The notes under the pieces were generated by a model. The model did not search any database, was not told where the DNA came from, and saw only the letters and a list, made by a program, of their open reading frames with translations. This document shows, one piece after another, positions 14,989 to 18,530 of a stretch of 18,530 nt of DNA; position 1 is the stretch's first letter, and each line of letters opens with the position of its first letter. This DNA comes from Elusimicrobiota bacterium (GTDB lineage: Bacteria > Elusimicrobiota > Elusimicrobia > Elusimicrobiales > UBA9959), in the NCBI GenBank assembly GCA_030637365.1, contig DAOWGR010000024.1, forward strand, positions 1-18,530, read 5' to 3'. The position numbers were made by a program, and so were the translations under genes.

Positions 14989-16002
14989 ATGAAAACCATG
15001 TTAAGAGGCAAAGATTGGATAGAAACCGTTAATTGGAGCCGTGAAGAGCTTGAAACCGTTTTAGATGTCGCCAAATATCTCAAAATGAAGTTTTCGCTTG
15101 GTGAAGCGCACAGAATTCTTCAGGACAAAACTTTATTTATGATGTTTTTTGAACAATCCACAAGAACCAGAAACTCCACTGAAGCCGCCATGACTCAGCT
15201 TGGCGGACACGCGCATGATTTGACTCCCGATAAAATGCAGATATCTCACGGTGAAACGCCCAAGGACACGGGCAAAGTGCTTTCAAGATACGGTCACGGC
15301 ATAGCCATAAGAAATTGTTTTTACGGTGTCGGGAACAAATACATAAGGGAAGTGGCCAAAGAAGCGGACATACCCGTTTCCAATCTTCAGTGCGATGTTG
15401 ACCATCCTTGTCAAACCATAGCCGATTTAATGACTATAAGAGAAAAATTCGGAACAAATCTTAAGGGGATGAAATTCGTTATTTCATGGACTTACGCTCC
15501 GGCTTACGCGCGCCCTCTTTCCGTTCCTCAAGGTTTGGTAACCTTGATGCCGAGGTTCGGAATGGATGTTGTGCTCGCTCATCCGAAAGAATTTAAGCTT
15601 ATGCCCAAAACCATAGCGGCCGCCGAAAATTATGCCAAGGAATCGGGATCAAAATTTGAAATCGTCAATGATATGGATGAGGCTTTCAAAGACGCTATCG
15701 TGGTTTATCCAAAGTCATGGGGCTGCCATCAGTTTCTTGACGAACAAAAAATTCCGGAGAAGGAAAGAATGGAAAAGGGAATGGAATATTTGAATCAATA
15801 CAAATCGTGGGTTTGCACCGAAAAAAGAATGAAGCTTGCCGATAAAAGATCCGTGTATATGCATCCGCTTCCGGCGGACAGGGGGGCTGAAGTTGAAAAC
15901 GCGGTAATTGACGGTCCGCAGAGCATTGTTTTTGATCAGGCGGAAAACAGGCTTCATACCGTAAAATCAATACTCGCTCTTACAATGGGCGGAAGACCAT
16001 AA
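14989..16002 (+). CDS. ygeW: YgeW-type knotted carbamoyltransferase
   Basis: A 337-aa aspartate/ornithine carbamoyltransferase-fold protein. The carbamoyl-phosphate loop S57-T-R-T-R61 (FFEQSTRTRNS) and H139-P-C-Q142 are present. YgeW-family features include QISHGETPKDTGKVLSRYGHG, NLQCDVDHP, SWTYAPAYARPLSVPQG, PRFGMDVVLAHP, EAFKDAIVVYPKSWG and WVCTEKRM. The late motif is MHPLPADRG (H292), where E. coli YgeW has HCLPAD, and the protein is about 60 residues shorter than E. coli YgeW. It likely catalyses phosphorolysis of a carbamoylated amine to carbamoyl phosphate; the true acceptor of YgeW proteins is not firmly known to me. It sits between the YgeY-type hydrolase and carbamate kinase, which would take carbamoyl phosphate on to ATP. 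An ornithine carbamoyltransferase role is less likely from the motifs. Confidence 0.85.
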   Translation: MKTMLRGKDWIETVNWSREELETVLDVAKYLKMKFSLGEAHRILQDKTLFMMFFEQSTRTRNSTEAAMTQLGGHAHDLTPDKMQISHGETPKDTGKVLSRYGHGIAIRNCFYGVGNKYIREVAKEADIPVSNLQCDVDHPCQTIADLMTIREKFGTNLKGMKFVISWTYAPAYARPLSVPQGLVTLMPRFGMDVVLAHPKEFKLMPKTIAAAENYAKESGSKFEIVNDMDEAFKDAIVVYPKSWGCHQFLDEQKIPEKERMEKGMEYLNQYKSWVCTEKRMKLADKRSVYMHPLPADRGAEVENAVIDGPQSIVFDQAENRLHTVKSILALTMGGRP

Positions 16003-16205
16003 AAAAGCGCGGCAGTGATACAGTGTGGCAGATAACAGCGTTTATAGAGTTGAAAGTTTAGAGTTGAGAGAACAAAAAATAAAGATTAGAAGCAAGAAGT
16101 CGGAATCAGCGAGAAAAAAAGAAATGAATGTTTTGAGATTACAAAATAAGTTTTTTCTTGACCTTAATCTTAGTCTTAAACTGCTGTTAATAAAGGAAAT
16201 TAAAA
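16003..16205. other. Intergenic spacer with ribosome binding site for carbamate kinase
   Basis: A 203-base spacer, purine-rich and low in complexity on the + strand. A 64-codon frame (16025-16219) runs through it but has Lys/Glu/Leu-rich filler composition and overlaps the next start; I do not treat it as a gene. AAAGGA at 16192-16197, eight bases before the ATG at 16206, is a good Shine-Dalgarno. Confidence 0.5.
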
Positions 16206-17291
16206 ATGAAGAGAATTAGAATATTCGCCTTTGGCGGAAATGAAGTTTCTCCGGCCGGGCTTAAAGATGAAAAAACCGGTAAAACTATCAATCCGGATAT
16301 AGCGATGCAATGGCGGAGAACAAAAAAAACCTGTGAATTTGTGGCTGATATAATGAAAACGCATCCCCAAGATACTTATATCATTACTCACGGCAACGGT
16401 CCGCAAGTCGGCAATGTTCTTTTGAGGGCGGAATATTCAAGGCCTATTTTAGCGTCATTGCCGCTTGATGTATGCGGGGCGGATACTCAGGGCGCCATGG
16501 GTTATATGATGGCGCAGCTTTTGACAAATGAGCTTAAATTAAAGGGCATTAATAAAATAGCGGCTGAAACGGTTACTCAGGTTTTGGTGGATGACGATGA
16601 TCCCGATTTTAGAAATCCTTCAAAGTTTATAGGTCCCTCGTATACCAAAGATGAGGCTGCCAGAAGAAAAGAACAGAATTGCTGGAATGTCAAATTATAT
16701 AAGAGAGACGAAGAAGGAAATGAAATTTGGCGCAGAGTTGTGCCTTCTCCCGTTCCAAAGACCATTATTGAAATAGATATTATTGAAAAAAACATAGAGG
16801 CCGGCATTATTCCCATTTGTGTCGGCGGCGGCGGTGTTCCCGTAATTGAAATAAAACGGGAAAGCGGAATTTATAATGCCAATTACGGCATTAGTTATCA
16901 GTCTCAAGACGATGTAAGATTGCTTAAAGGCGTTGAGGCCGTTATAGATAAAGATCTTGCCTCCGCGTTATTGGGTAAATTGCTTTTGGAAAAGGCGAAG
17001 GCGCGGGGTGAGGAAATTGAAATTTCACTTACGATATTTACCGGCGAGGACGGAGCCAAATTAAATTATCAAAAGCCCGATCAAGCGGATTTACGGAAAT
17101 TAAATTTGTCTGAGCTTGAAAAAATTTATTTCTCCGAGCCCTGTCCTTTTCCGTCCGGCAGTATGGGGCCGAAAATAAAAGCGATTATAGAGTTTTTGCG
17201 TTTTGGCGGCAATATCGCTTATATAACAAAAACCGATTTATTTGAAGAAACTCTTAAAGGGAAAGCCGGCACTACCGTTATCAAAAGGTGA
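16206..17291 (+). CDS. arcC: Carbamate kinase
   Basis: A 361-aa amino-acid-kinase fold protein. Motifs: FAFGGNEVSP at the N-terminus (GGN phosphate loop), ITHGNGPQVGN, LPLDVCGADTQGAMGY, PSPVPKTI, CVGGGGVPVIE, GVEAVIDKDLASALLG, and PSGSMGPKIKA. It catalyses ADP + carbamoyl phosphate to ATP + carbamate in the cytosol. Family members are usually about 310 aa. The extra length here lies mainly in a charged stretch around LYKRDEEGNEIWRR and an insert between GGGGVPVIE and GVEAVIDKD (containing YNANYGISYQSQDD). Following the YgeW-type carbamoyltransferase, it would be the energy-yielding last step of the catabolic route. E. coli YqeA fills this place in the ygeW-ygeY cluster. Confidence 0.93.
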   Translation: MKRIRIFAFGGNEVSPAGLKDEKTGKTINPDIAMQWRRTKKTCEFVADIMKTHPQDTYIITHGNGPQVGNVLLRAEYSRPILASLPLDVCGADTQGAMGYMMAQLLTNELKLKGINKIAAETVTQVLVDDDDPDFRNPSKFIGPSYTKDEAARRKEQNCWNVKLYKRDEEGNEIWRRVVPSPVPKTIIEIDIIEKNIEAGIIPICVGGGGVPVIEIKRESGIYNANYGISYQSQDDVRLLKGVEAVIDKDLASALLGKLLLEKAKARGEEIEISLTIFTGEDGAKLNYQKPDQADLRKLNLSELEKIYFSEPCPFPSGSMGPKIKAIIEFLRFGGNIAYITKTDLFEETLKGKAGTTVIKR

Positions 17292-17393
17292 CAGACGCTT
17301 TTTGAGACATCGGCTGCAAGTCACAGCATCGGTTATTGATTACAGGTTTGCTAAAAGGCGTTGAGATAAGTTTTTTGAACATTAATTAAAAAA

Positions 17394-18401
17394 ATGCGAT
17401 ATAAAGCGAAAAATTGTGAGATCATCTTGAACAGTGATTGTAATGCGAGATGTTCTTTTTGTTATCAGCCCGATATGGAGACGACCGAGTCGTCTTATAG
17501 AATGCCTTTTAAAGAAGCGGCGAAAGCGCTTTATGACGGAAGAAAGAGGGGCGCGCAGGTGGCGTATTTTATCGGCGGTGAAATAACGCTTCATCCGGAC
17601 TTGCCCAAAATAATAGCGTTCGCCAAGAAAGTTGATTATCCTTATATACAAGTTATGAGCAACGCTTTAAAGCTTTCAGATTATGGTTATACAAAAACTC
17701 TGATTGACGCGGGAGCCAATTTATTTAAAATATCGCTTCACGGTTATACCGCCAAAATACATGACGGTTTGGTGGGGGTGCCTGGCGCTTACGCGAAAAT
17801 CATTAAAGCCTTTGAAAATATCAGGGAATTGGGAGCCGAAATAACCATTAATTATACGCTGAATAAGTTTAACTATAAAACCATTCATAAATTCACCGAG
17901 CTTATAACGGAGAAATTTAAAATAGAGGATTTTAATATTATTTTTCCTCATTATACGGGCATGATGAAAGATAACGCTCAAACGCTTAAAGTGAGTGTTT
18001 CGCAAGCCGAGCCTTATTTAAGAAAAATGCTGGATGTTTTGGAAAAATCAAAAGCAAAAGTGGAAAATGCCATACTTATTAATTTCTGTCCGTGCAATTT
18101 GCCCCGGGCGACTCATCTTATGACCGAATGGGAAAGGCCGGATGCCGATTTAAAAGACGAACCGATGTATCATCTTGAAGGCTATACGGAAAGAATTTAT
18201 CAGATGAAGGAAGAATTAAGGACGAAAAATAAAAGCTGCGCGAAATGTGTTTATGATAAGAGATGCATGGGTTTTGAAAAATGGTATGTGGATATATTCG
18301 GAGCAAAAGAATTTAAGCCCGTCATTAAGCGCGTTAAACCCGTTAATACTCGGTCCACGGACAGTAAAATAAAAGAATTTAAAAGCATGGAAGTTTCATA
18401 A
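17394..18401 (+). CDS. Short radical SAM enzyme (GGEI variant)
   Basis: A 335-aa protein with C16-x3-C20-x2-C23 (CNARCSFC). The SAM motif is IGGEITLHPDL: Ile replaces Pro of GGEP, GGE intact. It has SLHGYTAKIHDGLVGVPGAY, FPHYTGMM, INFCPCNLPRA (C232, C234) and C282-x2-C285-x5-C291 followed by MGFEKWYVDIFGAKEFKP. Its nearest relative in the window is the truncated first gene (shared HYxGMM, NFxPC, acidic WE stretch and tail). It begins 102 bases after carbamate kinase, with an A-rich leader and no Shine-Dalgarno. The final codons and stop (KSMEVS, TAA at 18399) run into sequence resembling the adjacent 49-bp repeat. Reaction and substrate unknown. Confidence 0.86.
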   Translation: MRYKAKNCEIILNSDCNARCSFCYQPDMETTESSYRMPFKEAAKALYDGRKRGAQVAYFIGGEITLHPDLPKIIAFAKKVDYPYIQVMSNALKLSDYGYTKTLIDAGANLFKISLHGYTAKIHDGLVGVPGAYAKIIKAFENIRELGAEITINYTLNKFNYKTIHKFTELITEKFKIEDFNIIFPHYTGMMKDNAQTLKVSVSQAEPYLRKMLDVLEKSKAKVENAILINFCPCNLPRATHLMTEWERPDADLKDEPMYHLEGYTERIYQMKEELRTKNKSCAKCVYDKRCMGFEKWYVDIFGAKEFKPVIKRVKPVNTRSTDSKIKEFKSMEVS

Positions 18402-18407
18402 AAAGTA

Positions 18408-18530
18408 CAATATTGGAAGCTATGCTTCATAAAGTGTCGGTAGCTATGCGAACGACCAATATTGGAAGCTATGCTTCATAAAGTGTCGGTAGCTATGCGA
18501 ACGACCAATATTGGAAGCTATGCTTCATAA
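18408..18530 (+). repeat. 49-bp tandem repeat of paired hairpins
   Basis: About 2.5 identical copies (18408-18456, 18457-18505, 18506-18530), continuing beyond the window. Each unit consists of the palindrome CAATATTG, a G, hairpin GAAGC-TAT-GCTTC, spacer ATAAAGT, and hairpin GTCGGTAGC-TAT-GCGAACGAC (seven of nine pairs); the last two bases complete the period with the next palindrome. The two hairpins share the core GG(A/T)AGCTATGC, so the unit may itself be an old duplication of about 24 bases. Copies are identical, with no variable spacers, so it is not a CRISPR array. Diverged inverted copies occur at 6541-6581 and 6803-6845. Confidence 0.9.

Noticed and set aside
16025..16219. 64-codon ORF between carbamoyltransferase and carbamate kinase
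   Set aside because: Low-complexity purine-rich sequence, Lys/Glu/Leu filler composition, no ribosome binding site, and it overlaps the carbamate kinase start whose own Shine-Dalgarno lies inside it.
17296..17365. Inverted repeat ACGCTTTT / AAAAGGCGT in the gap before the last gene
   Set aside because: Imperfect 8-9 bp match with a ~50-base loop; could easily be chance.
18408..18530. Possible CRISPR array at the right edge
   Set aside because: The ~49-base period is fully identical between copies. There are no variable spacers and no cas genes; it is a tandem repeat.

Overview
The window is bacterial-style DNA. It is AT-rich, all genes lie on the + strand, and many neighbouring genes overlap as ATGA, TAATG or back-to-back stop/start. 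The flavour (many divergent radical SAM enzymes, AT-rich low-complexity filler between genes, few Shine-Dalgarno sites) suggests an uncultivated candidate-phylum bacterium, for example Omnitrophota- or Elusimicrobiota-like. That placement is only an inference; no rRNA or other phylogenetic marker is present.

Region 1 (1-6501) is a run of six radical SAM genes. The first is cut by the window start. A 360-aa enzyme (727-1809) follows, then two consecutive 'long + short' pairs. In each pair a ~470-aa HxsB-like enzyme is followed by a ~300-aa partner (1848-3260 with 3265-4188; 4199-5617 with 5617-6501). The second pair resembles HxsB + HxsC of the His-Xaa-Ser peptide-modification systems, but no HxsA repeat protein or HxsD is visible.

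Region 2 (6502-7022) has no convincing gene. It is packed with nested inverted repeats, direct repeats and low-complexity TTTGG-rich sequence. It carries inverted relatives of a 49-bp double-hairpin element that is tandemly repeated at the right end of the window (18408-18530).

Region 3 (7023-13512) is a tight six-gene operon. It starts with an A24 (type IV prepilin/preflagellin peptidase)-like membrane protein, continues with four radical SAM enzymes (one with a possible winged-helix tail), and ends with a SufS-like cysteine desulfurase. Together these suggest a peptide- or protein-modification factory in which the A24-like enzyme could process a leader and the desulfurase could supply sulfur or rebuild Fe-S clusters. 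The substrate is not in the window.

Region 4 (13604-17291) is different in character. It holds YgeY-type M20 hydrolase, YgeW-type carbamoyltransferase and carbamate kinase, a set expected to end in ATP synthesis from carbamoyl phosphate and known from ureido/purine-type nitrogen catabolism. These genes have strong ribosome binding sites, unlike most radical SAM genes. An eleventh radical SAM gene (17394-18401) follows. It is a close relative of the truncated first gene, so the radical SAM array probably extends past both ends of the window.
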